In this document: positions 1-9,356 of the stretch, in pieces
Numbering within the stretch: the stretch's first letter is position 1
How the letters are laid out: the number at the start of each line of letters is the position of its first letter
Assembly: GCA_965215775.1 (NCBI GenBank)
Contig: CBDCEG010000015.1
Coordinates: 33,111 to 97,110, forward strand
Length of the DNA stretch: 64,000 nt
Source of the DNA: CBDCEG01 sp965215775
Lineage (GTDB): Bacteria > Pseudomonadota > Gammaproteobacteria > Cardiobacteriales > Ostreibacteriaceae
Reading direction: 5' to 3'
The notes under the pieces: model-generated
What the model was told of the DNA's origin: nothing
What the model saw: the letters and a program-made list of their open reading frames with translations, nothing else
Databases searched by the model: none
Program-made: the position numbers and the translations under genes

Positions 1-693
1 GTAATTTTTCTAAGTTAGATGAACTTAATCTTAATTATAATAAACTCACAACTTTACAAAAGAAATTGGAAAGCTTTCTAACTTATGAGGATCTTGAATC
101 TATCTAATAATCAGCTTACATCTTTACCAAAGGAAATTGGCAATGCTGTCTAAGTTACGAATCACTTAGTATTGACTAATAATAAGCTTACTAGTTTACC
201 TAAAGAAATAGGAAACCTTTCTAAGCTAAAAAAACTTAATATTGACACAAATAAACTTACATAGCTTACCCAAAGGAAATTGGAAAGCTTTCTTATTTAG
301 AGGGGCTTGAACTGTCTAATAATCAGCTTACTAGTTTACCCAAAGAAATTGGAAAACTTTCTAATTTAAAATAGGCTTTATCTTGTTGAAAAATGAACTC
401 ACTAGCTTACCAAAGGAAATCGGAAATCTTTCTAATTTAAAATGGCTTTATCTATCTAATAATCAGCTTCACTAGCTTTACCAAAAGAAATAGGCAAACT
501 TTCTGAATTATAAAATACTTTATCTTTCTAGTAATGAGCTTCACTAGTTTACCAAAAGAAATTGGCAAGTCTTTCTAATTTAGAAATACTTTATCTTGAT
601 AAAAATCAACAAGAGAAGTTTAAAAAAGAAATAAAAGTTTTAAAACAAAATTTGCCTAATTTAAAAGTGGAATCACCAAAAATAACTAAATAA
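1..693 (+). pseudogene. LRR protein copy A, 3' part, heavily frameshifted
   Basis: This is the 3' part of a leucine-rich-repeat gene. It has about nine 23-residue repeats of the LPKEIGxLSxL type and the family's lysine-rich C-terminal tail (QQEKFKKEIKVLKQ), with a stop at 691-693. The reading frame breaks in nearly every repeat, mostly by single extra bases: for example ggcaatgctgtctaag where intact repeats read ggcaatctttctaag, and an extra t in acatagcttacc. The 5' end lies outside the window. It is followed 27 bases later by copy B, with the same leader as the other copies. It is either a decayed gene or a poorly polished repeat near a sequence end; no intact product can be assigned. Confidence 0.8.
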
Positions 694-720
694 ATAACTA
701 ACTAAAAAGGAAATAAAACT

Positions 721-2329
721 ATGAAAAAAATAATTTACAGCACTTTGTTCTTATCATTACTATTTATAGCATTAACTCAAATTTTAAATAATAAAATCTG
801 CAAAAATACAAATATTCTTAAAAATGAATGTGAAGCTTTGATTGATATTTATAACAAAGGCAATGGCGATAAGTGGGAAGAAAAGGCTGACTGGGGAAAA
901 GACGGAAATATTGATATTAGGGAAAAAGATGGGCATGTAACAGATCTTGATCTTTTCAATAAAAGACTAACTTTTTTATCTGAAAAAATTGGCAATCTTT
1001 CTAAATTAGAAGATCTTTCTCTTTCTTCTAATAAACTCACAACTTTACCAAAAGAAATCGGAAAACTTTCTAAGCTAAAAAAACTTAACCTTTATAGCAA
1101 TAAACTTACTAGTTTACCTAAAGAAATCGGAAAGCTTTCTAAGTTAGAAGTACTTAATCTTTATAAAAATCAAATAACAATTTTACCAAAGGAAATTGGC
1201 AAGCTTTCTAGTTTAGATAATCTTTATCTTTCTGATAATAAACTAACAATTTTACCAAAGGAAATCGGAAATCTTTCTGAATTACATGAACTTTATCTTT
1301 CTTCTAATCAACTCACTAGCTTACCAAAAGAGATTGGAAATCTTTCTAATTTAGAATGGCTTACCCTTAGCGATAACAAACTTACATCTTTACCAAAAGA
1401 AATAGGCAATCTTTCTAAGTTAGAGTATCTTTTCCTTGTGAAAAATAAACTTACTAGCTTACCAAAAGAAATTAGAAAGCTTTCTAACTTAGTCTCGTTT
1501 ACCCTTGAGAATAATAAACTTACTAGCTTACCAAAAGAGATTGGCAATCTTTCTAAATTAAACAATCTTAAGCTTAAGGAGAATAAACTTACTACTTTAC
1601 CCAAAGAAATAGGTAATCTTTCTAAATTAAGATGGTTTTACCTTGAAAATAACCAACTAACTAGTTTACCAAAAGAAATTGGAAATCTTTCTGAGTTAAA
1701 CTGGCTTCACCTTCAAAGCAATAAACTTACTACTTTACCAAAGGAAATAGGCAATCTTTCTAAGTTAGAAAATTTTCACTTATCTGACAGTCAGCTTACA
1801 GCTTTACCAAAGGAAATAAGCAAGCTTTCTAACTTAAATGAGCTTCATGTTAATGGTAATAAACTTACTAGCTTGCCAAAAAGAAATTGGCAATATTTCT
1901 AATTTAGAATTTCTTGATCTTAGTGATAATAAACTCATAGTTTTACCAAAAGAAATTGGTAGTCTTTCTAGTTTAGAATTGCTTTCCTTTAGTACTAATA
2001 AACTTACAACTTTACCAAAAGAAATAGGTAAGCTTTCTGAGTTAGAATATCTTCACCTTGAGAATAACAAACTCACTACTTTTCCTAAAGAAATAGGTAA
2101 GCTTTCTGAGTTAGAATATCTTCACCTTGAGAATAACAAACTCACTACTTTACCTAAAGAAATCGGCAAGCTTTCTAGGTTACGGGAACTTTATCTTGAT
2201 AAAACTCAACAAGAAAAGTTTAAAAAAGAAATAGAAAATTTAAAACAAAAACTACTTTATTTAAAGGTGATGAGTGGCGTTACAGAGCCAACTGGGGGAA
2301 TAAGGTTGTTCATACATGGAAAGGCGTAA
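721..2329 (+). pseudogene. LRR surface/secreted protein copy B, split by one extra A
   Basis: It starts at ATG 721 after AAGGA and encodes a signal peptide (MKKIIYSTLFLSLLFIALTQ), then an LRR N-cap (CEALIDIYNKGNGDKW...). About 13 LPKEIG-type repeats follow before a stop at 1900-1902. The break is a five-A run at 1878-1882 where other repeats have four A. Removing one A joins the frame to about five more repeats and the KEIENLKQK tail. The end then runs into copy B' near 2265, and the shifted frame stops at 2327-2329. Such LRR proteins usually bind proteins at the cell surface. Similar 23-residue repeats are known from many bacterial secreted LRR proteins; the target here is unknown. Confidence 0.8.
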
Positions 2330-2517
2330 TAGAAAGAGATGGGTATGTAACAGAGCTTGATCTATCTAATAATCAGCTTACTAGTTTATCAAAAGAAATT
2401 GGCAAGCTTTCTAATTTAGAAAGACTTCGTCTTGATAAAAATCAACAAGAGAAGTTTAAAAAAGAAATAGAAGTTTTAAAACAAAAATTACCTAATTTAA
2501 ATGTAGAATTACCATAA
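2266..2517 (+). pseudogene. LRR copy B', N-terminally truncated remnant fused to copy B
   Basis: This frame begins inside the LRR N-cap (GDEWRYRANWGNKVVHTWKG), equivalent to GDNWEEKTNWGETKDVNTW in copy D. It then has only about two repeats and the standard tail (KKEIEVLKQKLPNLNVELP) before the stop at 2515-2517. It lacks its own start and signal peptide and sits directly on the end of copy B in another frame. The simplest reading is a deletion between two tandem copies, fusing the tail of one to the N-cap of the next and removing most repeats. The shared spacer with AAGGA and the copy C start follows. Confidence 0.75.
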
Positions 2518-2544
2518 ATAACTAACTAAAAAGGAAATAAAACT

Positions 2545-3643
2545 ATGAAAAAAATAATTTACAGCACTTTGTTCTTATCATTACCGTTTATGGCATTAAC
2601 TCAAAGTTTAGATGATAAAATCTGCAAAGATACAAATGTCCCAAAAAAGTGAATGTGAAGCTTTGATTGATATTTATAACAAAGGCAATGGTGATAACTG
2701 GAGTTCCTACAACTGGGGGGAAACTAAAGATGTTAATACTTGGAGTGGCGTAACAGAAAAAGATGGACATGTAATAAAGCTTTACCTTGCCTATCAAGAA
2801 CTAACTTTTTTATCAAAAGAAATAGGCAATCTTTCTAAATTAGAAGATCTTTCTCTTAGAAATAATGAACTCACTAGTTTACCAAAGGAAATTGGTAATC
2901 TTTCTAAATTAGAAGATCTTTCTCTTAGAAATAATGAACTCACTAGTTTACCAAAAGAAATTGGCAATCTTTCTAACTTAAGTGTGCTTAAACTTGAAAA
3001 TAATAAACTCACTAGCTTACCAAAGGAAATTGGCAATCTTTCTAACTTAAGTGTGCTTAAACTTGAAAATAATAAACTCACTAGCTTACCAAAGGAAATT
3101 GGCAATCTTTCTAACTTAAAAAACTTTACTCTTGAGAACAATCAACTTATAACCTTACCAAAAGAATTTGGTAAGCTTTCTATGTTATGGGTGCTTGTTC
3201 TATCTAATAATCAACTTACATCTTTACCAAAAGAAATTGGCAAGCTTTCTAACTTATGGGATCTTGATCTATCTAATAATCAGCTTACAGCTTTACCAAA
3301 AGAAATTGGCAATCTTTCTAAATTAAAAGTTCTTACTCTTAAGAATAATCAACTTACATCTTTACCAAAGGAAATTGGCAAGCTTTCTAACTTATGGGAT
3401 CTTGATCTATCTAATAATCAGCTTACAGCTTTACCAAAAGAAATAGGAAATCTTTCTAATTTAAAATGGCTTTATCTATCTAATAATCAGCTTACAACCT
3501 TACCAAAAGAAATAGGAAAGCTTTCTAATTTAAAATACCTTTATCTTGATAAAAATCAACAAGAGAAGTTTAAAAAAGAAATAGAAGTTTTAAAACAAAA
3601 ATTACCTCGTTTAAATGTGAAATTACCAAATAAAACCAAATAA
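2545..3643 (+). pseudogene. LRR protein copy C, signal peptide out of frame with the LRR domain
   Basis: The natural start is ATG 2545, preceded by the same spacer and AAGGA as copies B and D, and gives a signal peptide (MKKIIYSTLFLSLPFMALTQ). After codon 35 the frame stops because the A run at 2643-2648 makes the region one base longer than the equivalent site in B and D. The LRR domain (11 repeats and the KKEIEVLKQ tail) is open in the next frame to 3643. Initiation at ATG 2612 would give a 343-residue protein without a signal peptide. Repeats 1/2 and 3/4 are identical pairs and repeats 7 and 9 are identical, showing recent 69-bp unit duplications. Confidence 0.8.
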
Positions 3644-3666
3644 CTAACTAAAAAGGAAATAAAACT

Positions 3667-5164
3667 ATGAAAAAAATAATATACAGCACTTTGTTCTTAT
3701 CATTACCGTTTATGGCAATGACACAAAATTTAGACACTAGCATTTGCAAAAGCACCAACATTCCTAAAAATGAATGCAAAGCTTTGATTGATATTTATAA
3801 CAAAGGCAATGGTGATAATTGGGAAGAAAAGACCAACTGGGGGGAAACTAAAGATGTTAATACTTGGAGTGGCGTAACAGAAAAAAATGGGCATGTAACA
3901 GCCCTTGACCTTTCCAATAAAAGACTAACTTTTTTACCAAAAGAAATTGGCAAGCTTTCTAACTTAGAAAGCCTTTTTCTTTCTAAAAACAAACTCACTA
4001 GTTTACCAAAAGAAATTGGCAAGCTTTCTAATTTAACAGCGCTTACCCTTAAGGATAATAAACTTACATCTTTACCAAAAGAAATTGGCAATCTTTCTAA
4101 GTTAAAAAGTTTTTACCTATCTTACAATCAGCTTACAGCTTTACCAAAAGAAATCGGAAAACTTTCTAAGCTAAAAAAACTTTCTCTTGGCACAAATAAA
4201 CTTACATCTTTACCCAAAGAAATAGGTAAGCTTTCTAATTTAACCGAACTTGAACTATCTTATAATCAGCTTACAGCTTTACCAAAAGAAATTGGAAAGC
4301 TTTCTAAATTAGAAAACTTTATTCTTGAGAACAATCAGCTTACAGCTTTACCAAAAGAAATAGGAAATTTTTCTAAGTTAAAAATACTTAATGTTAATGC
4401 AAATAAGCTTACATCTTTACCCAAAGAAATAGGTAAGCTTTCTAATTTAGGATATATTTATCTTTATAAAAACCAACTCACTACTTTACCAAAAAGAAAT
4501 AGGCAAGCTTTCTATTTTAAAAAATCTTTATATTTCTAAAAACAAACTTACATCTTTACCAAAAGAAATAGGAAATCTTTCTAAGTTATACTGGCTTGAT
4601 CTATCTAATAATCAGCTTACAACCTTACCAAAAGAAATGGGAAAGCTTTCTGAGTTAAAAGAGCTTATTCTTTATTCTAATCAACTCACAAGCTTACCTA
4701 AAGAAATAGGTAAGCTTTCTAAGTTAGAATCACTTGGTATTAACAATAATAATCTCTCTAGCTTACCGAAAGCGATTGAAAAACTTTCTAACTTAAAGAA
4801 ACTTGATATTTCTAGAAATAAACTTACAACTTTACCTAAAGAAATTGGCAATCTTTCTAGTTTAAAACTTATTACTCTTAGCGATAACAAACTTACATCT
4901 TTACCAAAGGAAATAGGCAAGCTTTCTAAATTAAAATGGCTTAGCCTTGCAGGTAATAAACTAACAGCTTTACCTAAAGAAATAGGAAATCTTTCTAAGT
5001 TATACTGGCTTGATCTATCTAATAATCATCTTACAACCTTACCAAAAGAAATAGGTAAGTTTTCTAATTTAGAAGTACTTTATCTTGATAAAAATCAACA
5101 TGGGAAGTTTAAAAAAGAAATAGAAGTTTTAAAACAAAAATTGCCTAATTTAAATGTGGTATAA
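3667..5164 (+). pseudogene. LRR protein copy D, split by one extra A
   Basis: ATG 3667 follows the conserved AAGGA spacer and encodes a signal peptide (MKKIIYSTLFLSLPFMAMTQ), an LRR N-cap with the WSGVTEKNGHVTALDLS motif, and eight repeats before a stop at 4537-4539. The break is again a five-A run (4491-4495) at the same codon position of the repeat as in copy B. With four A the frame continues through about nine further repeats to the KKEIEVLKQKLPNLNVV tail and stop at 5162-5164, giving about 498 residues. It is probably an exported repeat protein. As sequenced, only the first 290 residues would be made. Confidence 0.8.
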
Positions 5165-5166
5165 AA

Positions 5167-5192
5167 ATGAAAAAAATAATCTACAGCACTTT
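5167..5192 (+). pseudogene. Remnant start of a fifth LRR copy (E)
   Basis: Twenty-six bases match the beginning of the LRR genes (ATG plus the codons for KKIIYSTLL). Identity stops at 5192, where the sequence changes to the 3' end of the minus-strand EEP gene, whose stop codon is at 5194-5196. The array therefore once continued and was cut here by deletion or by the original insertion of the array. Confidence 0.65.
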
Positions 5193-5193
5193 G

Positions 5194-6082
5194 TTACTTA
5201 ATTACCTTTTTAATAGTAACTTTTACAGCTTTGTGGTCAGAGATGATTTCATCTAAAACAGTGTGGCTTGTGATTTTAAATTCAGCGCTAGCTAAAATCC
5301 AATCTATTCTTGAACCACCAAGACCAGGGAAAGTTACTATATCTTTGGCATTAGGTTTCCAAGTGCTAAGCTTTAGTTTTTTCATAAAGTTAACTAAATA
5401 TGGTTTTGATAAATCAGAGTTAAAATCACCTGAAATTATTACAGGTTTTCCACTTTCATTAATTTTACTCGCTAAGAGATTTAGTTGACTTTCACGAACT
5501 GAATCTCTTGTAAAATCAAGATGTAAAGAAATTACATTAAGTTCCATTTCTCCCCATTTGACAGTTGCCATTGTAAAACCTTTACTAAAAGTTGGTATGC
5601 TCTTATCAAAAGTTTGGCTATATGCTGAAATAATAGTAGGCTTACCAATTAACGAAGCACCATAGTGTAGCCCTATTCCATCAACATGTTTGGCTTGGAC
5701 TGCAAAGTGCATATTTGATAGTTTTGCAACTTTTTTGACATGCGAGTATCCCCCACTCCACCAAGATGGGGCATCAGATTCTTGCAGTGCAACAATTTGG
5801 GCATTTTCTTTTTGTATTAATAAACCAATTTTATTAACGAATTTATCTATTGTTTCTTTAGACTGTAATATTTGGCTTCTTCCATCGCCTCGTCCGTGTG
5901 CCATATTTATACTTAATAAAGTTAGTTCTTTGCCAATTTCTACTGGTTTGTCTTCTATTATTACTGGTTTTACAGCACCTGTTTGCCCATAGGTTAAGAA
6001 TGTTAAAATAACTGCAATTGCAAATATTGGTAAGATTATTTTTATAACTATTTTTATAATTTTTTTTAAGCTTTTTTTTCAT
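5194..6082 (-). pseudogene. EEP-family endonuclease/exonuclease/phosphatase, signal peptide out of frame
   Basis: The body matches the endonuclease/exonuclease/phosphatase fold: QES (metal-binding Glu), SLHLDF, SGDFNS, SRIDWIL and a terminal SDHKAV (catalytic Asp-His). The first conserved strand (LLSINMAHG), with its Asn, lies upstream of the first usable in-frame Met at 5904. No ATG, GTG or TTG occurs further upstream in that frame. An ATG at 6080-6082 would give a signal peptide (MKKSLKKIIKIVIKIILPIF) if the eight-T run at 6072-6079 had seven T. The gene is thus one base out of frame in its leader. The substrate could be nucleic acid, sphingolipid or phosphoinositide. It lies downstream of the glycosylation operon and meets the LRR array tail to tail. 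Confidence 0.7.
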
Positions 6083-6130
6083 ATTTTTGTATTTTTTGTA
6101 TTTTGTTAATTAGTTTAGATGAAAGCTTAT

Positions 6131-7471
6131 TTAAAAAAGTAAGCTGAAAAAGAATAATTCAGATAAAACCAAAAGAATCAATATTCCATCTATTATTCCA
6201 ATTACTATTTTGGACTTACTAATACTATTAATTCCATGTGCAAAAACATAGCCAAATATAGGAAATGAGCTTACAAAATAACGGAAATCAGTATTACAAA
6301 TTGAGGTAAATGTTAGCATAAATTTTAAAACTAACGCAAGGTTTAATAATAAAGCAATAAAAACCCATATTTTTAAGCTTGATTCTTTATATAATTTAAT
6401 AATATACGATACAAAGCCAATTAAGAAAATTAGCCCAAATAACAAAACACTTTGCATAGATTCCTTAAATCCATCAATGCGTTTTGTATAATCTACATAA
6501 TCAAATTCACCAAATAACATTGTTCCATATTGATAAGTTATAAATGAATGACGGATAGAATCTTCTCCAAAAACATGGCTTTGCCCTGTTTGTAAAAGTG
6601 ATATAAAGTTAAAACTAGCAAAATACTTAACACCGATATAATCACCAAGCTTTTGCCCTGGATAATAACTGCTACTATTTACCATATGAAACTTACCATC
6701 AATTGGCAAGTAAGTTCTCCATAAAGTCCAACTCAGCAAAAATAAACCAACCAAACAAAAAATATATAAGGCTCTTTGGATTTTTTTGGTTTCACTTGAG
6801 CTTGAGTTTTTATAAGCTAATAATAAAAGACCAAAAAATAGCACTTGCATTCCTGCGGTAGAAATTTTGGTTGCAAAAAGAAGAGTTGTGCAAATTAAAG
6901 CTGGGTAAAAATATTTGTTAAATTTATTTTGATAACTTTTGACAATGTAATACAGCCCTGCCGCACTCAAAACCATAACAATAGCATCATTATTAATTCT
7001 ACCGCTTAAATAAACCAAAGATGGTGTAAGTGCTAAAAATATCATTGCTATGGATTTTATTCGTTTATTTTCAGTCAAAAGACCCACAAACTTATAGCCA
7101 TATATTAGAAAAACCACCGAACATAGAAAAGATAAACCTCTAATGATGCTTAATGCATCAAAATCACTAAAACCTAAGCCTGAAGCTATTGAATAAATAG
7201 CAGCTGAAATTAGATAATAAAGTGGTTGCTGAGGAAACTCCAAACCTTTACTTGGTAAAGGAAGAGTCCAAGTTTCAGCAATATGTTTTAACATTTCAAC
7301 ATGACCTGGCCAATCATGTTGAAATGTGTACATATGAACTTTTTGTTGATAAATAGCACGAATAATAATTCCAATAATTAAAAGAATAATTGCGTAGTTA
7401 ATATTTATTTTATTTGAATTGTTAGAGTTTAGTTGTAATTTCATCTCTGGATTTAGTTCTAATTTAGACAT
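6131..7471 (-). CDS. Polytopic membrane glycosyltransferase (GT39/ArnT-like)
   Basis: A protein of about 446 residues with many hydrophobic segments. A first periplasmic loop contains the charged motif FQHDWPGHVEMLKHI and then LEFPQQPLYY, the layout of GT-C enzymes that use polyprenyl-phosphate sugars, where an acidic residue in the first loop is catalytic. The start at 7471 was chosen over 7504 because GGAGGG lies about 7 bases upstream and the ATG overlaps the upstream stop (TAATG), suggesting translational coupling. It is the last glycosylation gene of the minus-strand operon with GtrA, GtrB and a PMT-type enzyme. It probably transfers a lipid-linked sugar to a protein or glycan in the periplasm; the acceptor is unknown. 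Confidence 0.65.
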   Translation of the reverse strand: MSKLELNPEMKLQLNSNNSNKININYAIILLIIGIIIRAIYQQKVHMYTFQHDWPGHVEMLKHIAETWTLPLPSKGLEFPQQPLYYLISAAIYSIASGLGFSDFDALSIIRGLSFLCSVVFLIYGYKFVGLLTENKRIKSIAMIFLALTPSLVYLSGRINNDAIVMVLSAAGLYYIVKSYQNKFNKYFYPALICTTLLFATKISTAGMQVLFFGLLLLAYKNSSSSETKKIQRALYIFCLVGLFLLSWTLWRTYLPIDGKFHMVNSSSYYPGQKLGDYIGVKYFASFNFISLLQTGQSHVFGEDSIRHSFITYQYGTMLFGEFDYVDYTKRIDGFKESMQSVLLFGLIFLIGFVSYIIKLYKESSLKIWVFIALLLNLALVLKFMLTFTSICNTDFRYFVSSFPIFGYVFAHGINSISKSKIVIGIIDGILILLVLSELFFFSLLF

Positions 7472-7938
7472 TACTTTACCCTCCATATTTTCTTTAAGCA
7501 CCATATAAATGGATAAAAAAGTATATGCAAAAGTGGAATAAAGAAAAATACAAATAACACTAAGAATTCAATAAAAGATATTTTTTGCTTAACAATTGGG
7601 CTATCAAATGAAAATTCTTTATTTGTTAAAATACATTTATTTATTCCTTTTTTTAAAAAGATATTTAACTGTTCCTCTCTCTTGTAATCAAAGTATTTAA
7701 AATATTTAAAAGAACTTTTATTTCCATTACAGCTAACTCCTTGTAATTTATATGCTGTTGAAATGTGTAGTTTTTTGTTCTGACTAATCTTGGAATTAAT
7801 TGTAAAATCAAAGCTTGTCAAAGATGATTGAGATTTCACAATGTTAGAAATATCAATATGAATAAAATAACTATAAATAACACCTAAAATAACTAGGCAA
7901 ATTAGGGTAATTATTTTTGTTAGATTAATTTTTGTCAT
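7471..7938 (-). CDS. Small membrane protein of the GtrA/GtrB operon, unknown function
   Basis: About 155 residues with one N-terminal and one C-terminal membrane segment (IITLICLVILGVIYSYF and FLVLFVFFFIPLLHILFYPF) around a periplasmic domain of about 90 residues holding two cysteines. The start at 7938 is preferred to 7965 because AAAGG precedes it. The gene overlaps the 3' end of gtrA by 14 bases and its stop overlaps the next start, so all three are probably co-translated. The family was not recognised; its position suggests a partner of the adjacent glycosyltransferase. Confidence 0.6.
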   Translation of the reverse strand: MTKINLTKIITLICLVILGVIYSYFIHIDISNIVKSQSSLTSFDFTINSKISQNKKLHISTAYKLQGVSCNGNKSSFKYFKYFDYKREEQLNIFLKKGINKCILTNKEFSFDSPIVKQKISFIEFLVLFVFFFIPLLHILFYPFIWCLKKIWRVK

Positions 7939-8329
7939 TGTTACCTTTTGGGTTTTGATTGTCATTAAAAACTAAAAACTTAGCCAAAGTAAAAGAGCTT
8001 AAAGTATAAACTACCGCTGAAATCAATTGTGCATAATAAGGATTTATAAGTGGTAGAAAGAATTTTAGTATTATAAAATTCAAACAATAACTTATACCCA
8101 ATACAGCAAAAAACTTTACCGCTTCTGATTTATTCTTACCTTTGGTTTTAAATGTGAACTTTTTATTTAAATAATAAGATAATATACTTCCAAAAAAATA
8201 ACCAATAGCGTTACTTAAAGTAGCAGAAACCCCTAAATACATTAATGTAAATATTAATGAGAAGCCAAAACCAGTATTAACAACCCCAACTAAATTATAT
8301 GTTATAAATTGGATAATTCCTTTTTTCAA
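7925..8329 (-). CDS. gtrA: GtrA family membrane protein (lipid-linked sugar flippase-like)
   Basis: The 134-residue protein has four hydrophobic segments and the GtrA family pattern: QFITYNLVGVVNTGFGF at the start, YFFGSILSYYLNKKFTF after the second segment, and a terminal KFLVF. GtrA-type proteins are thought to move polyprenyl-phosphate-linked glucose or similar sugars across the inner membrane. The GtrB homologue lies immediately upstream and a polytopic glycosyltransferase two genes downstream, giving the three-part GtrA/GtrB/transferase arrangement. Recognition is firm; the sugar is not known. Confidence 0.8.
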   Translation of the reverse strand: MKKGIIQFITYNLVGVVNTGFGFSLIFTLMYLGVSATLSNAIGYFFGSILSYYLNKKFTFKTKGKNKSEAVKFFAVLGISYCLNFIILKFFLPLINPYYAQLISAVVYTLSSFTLAKFLVFNDNQNPKGNNDKN

Positions 8330-8383
8330 TTATTATCTCCTTGTATTTTATATTTTTTATCTTTCTTATATTTCTTATATTTC

Positions 8384-9322
8384 TTATATTTCTTTATCAA
8401 TAATATAACGCGGTCTATTTTTACTTTGCTGGAAATTACGCCCTACATATTCACCTATAATTCCTATACTTAGAATTTGAATACCACCGATTAAATAAAT
8501 TGAAATCATAGTTGAAGCCCAACCTTGAACAGGTGTTCCAAAAAATAGTTTTTCAGCCATAATCCATAAAATAGCAAAAAGAGAAACCACAAAAAGGAAA
8601 AAACCAACAATAGTAATAAGCCTAAGTGGAACAACTGAAAAAGAGGTTATTCCATCAAGTGCAAATAAAATCATTTTTTTAAGTGGATATTTTGTTTCAC
8701 CAGCAAATCGCTCACCACGAGTATAATAAACTGAGCAAGATTTATATCCCAAAAGAGGAACTATTCCACGAATAAAAAGATTAACTTCTTTAAAGTCTGC
8801 TAAAGAATTTAGAGCTTTTTTACTCAAAAGGCGATAATCAGCATGGTTAGAAACACTTTCAATCCCCATAAATTCTTGGAACTTATAAAACATTTCAGCA
8901 GTTCGTCGCTTAAATTTGGTATCTTTTGTTCTATCTTCTCGCACACCATAAACAACTTGATAGCCTTGTTTATATTTTTGTACAAATTCCTCAACTATAT
9001 TTATATCATCTTGCAAATCTGCATCCATTGAAACTAAGGCGTCAGCATCATCTTTTAACTGCATCAATCCTGCAATAAGTGCATTTTGATGACCAAAATT
9101 ACGCGCAAGTTTTATTCCTTTGAAAATAGAAGATTCTTCTTTGAATTTTTCTATAAGCTCCCAAGTTTTGTCTTTACTTCCATCATCAACATAACAAATA
9201 AAACTATCTTGGCTAATTTGTTTAGTTTCAATCATTTTATTCATAAGCTTAAGAAGATGTTTAGTTGTTTCAGCCAAACCCTCTTCTTCGTTATAACAAG
9301 GTATTACAATTCCTAATTTCAT
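8384..9322 (-). CDS. gtrB: GtrB-type polyprenyl-phosphate glycosyltransferase (GT2)
   Basis: A 312-residue GT2 enzyme. It begins IVIPCYNEEEGL, has CYVDDGSKD and the metal-binding VSMDADLQDD (DxD-type), RNFGHQNALIAG, and two C-terminal membrane helices followed by GEYVGRNFQQSKNRP, the signature tail of the GtrB/DPM1-like family. It attaches a sugar from a nucleotide donor to undecaprenyl phosphate on the cytoplasmic face. ATG 9322 is preceded by AAGGAG. It sits between the PMT-type gene and gtrA and supplies the likely lipid-linked donor for the two GT-C enzymes of this operon. Confidence 0.85.
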   Translation of the reverse strand: MKLGIVIPCYNEEEGLAETTKHLLKLMNKMIETKQISQDSFICYVDDGSKDKTWELIEKFKEESSIFKGIKLARNFGHQNALIAGLMQLKDDADALVSMDADLQDDINIVEEFVQKYKQGYQVVYGVREDRTKDTKFKRRTAEMFYKFQEFMGIESVSNHADYRLLSKKALNSLADFKEVNLFIRGIVPLLGYKSCSVYYTRGERFAGETKYPLKKMILFALDGITSFSVVPLRLITIVGFFLFVVSLFAILWIMAEKLFFGTPVQGWASTMISIYLIGGIQILSIGIIGEYVGRNFQQSKNRPRYIIDKEI

Positions 9323-9356
9323 TTTTTCTCCTTTTTATTTTTTTTAATTAAATTAA

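Larger units (their letters stand above)
1..5192 (+). repeat. Tandem LRR gene array with 69-bp internal units
   Basis: Copies A, B, B', C, D and remnant E lie head to tail on the plus strand. Full copies are separated by roughly 20-30 bases of the same spacer, which contains actaactaaaaaggaaataa. Each gene is itself a string of 69-bp (23-codon) units, several of which are exact or near-exact neighbours. The array therefore repeats at two scales, which favours unequal crossover, unit gain and loss, and assembly collapse. Confidence 0.85.

Noticed and set aside
1878..4495. Programmed -1 ribosomal frameshifting on the A runs
   Set aside because: A -1 shift does not restore the frame; the defects need removal of one base (+1 shift), and no stimulatory structure is evident.
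849..4920. Antisense ORFs throughout the LRR array
   Set aside because: They are the reverse of the 23-residue repeats: the low-complexity repeat sequence keeps other frames open. They have no ribosome-binding sites and no homology.
1..5192. Regularly spaced repeats as a possible CRISPR array
   Set aside because: The 69-bp period is coding and translates as LRR units, and there are no unique spacers between conserved repeats.
5194..5904. EEP protein starting at 5904 as a complete gene
   Set aside because: It would lack the first conserved strand and its Asn, which lie in frame just upstream.
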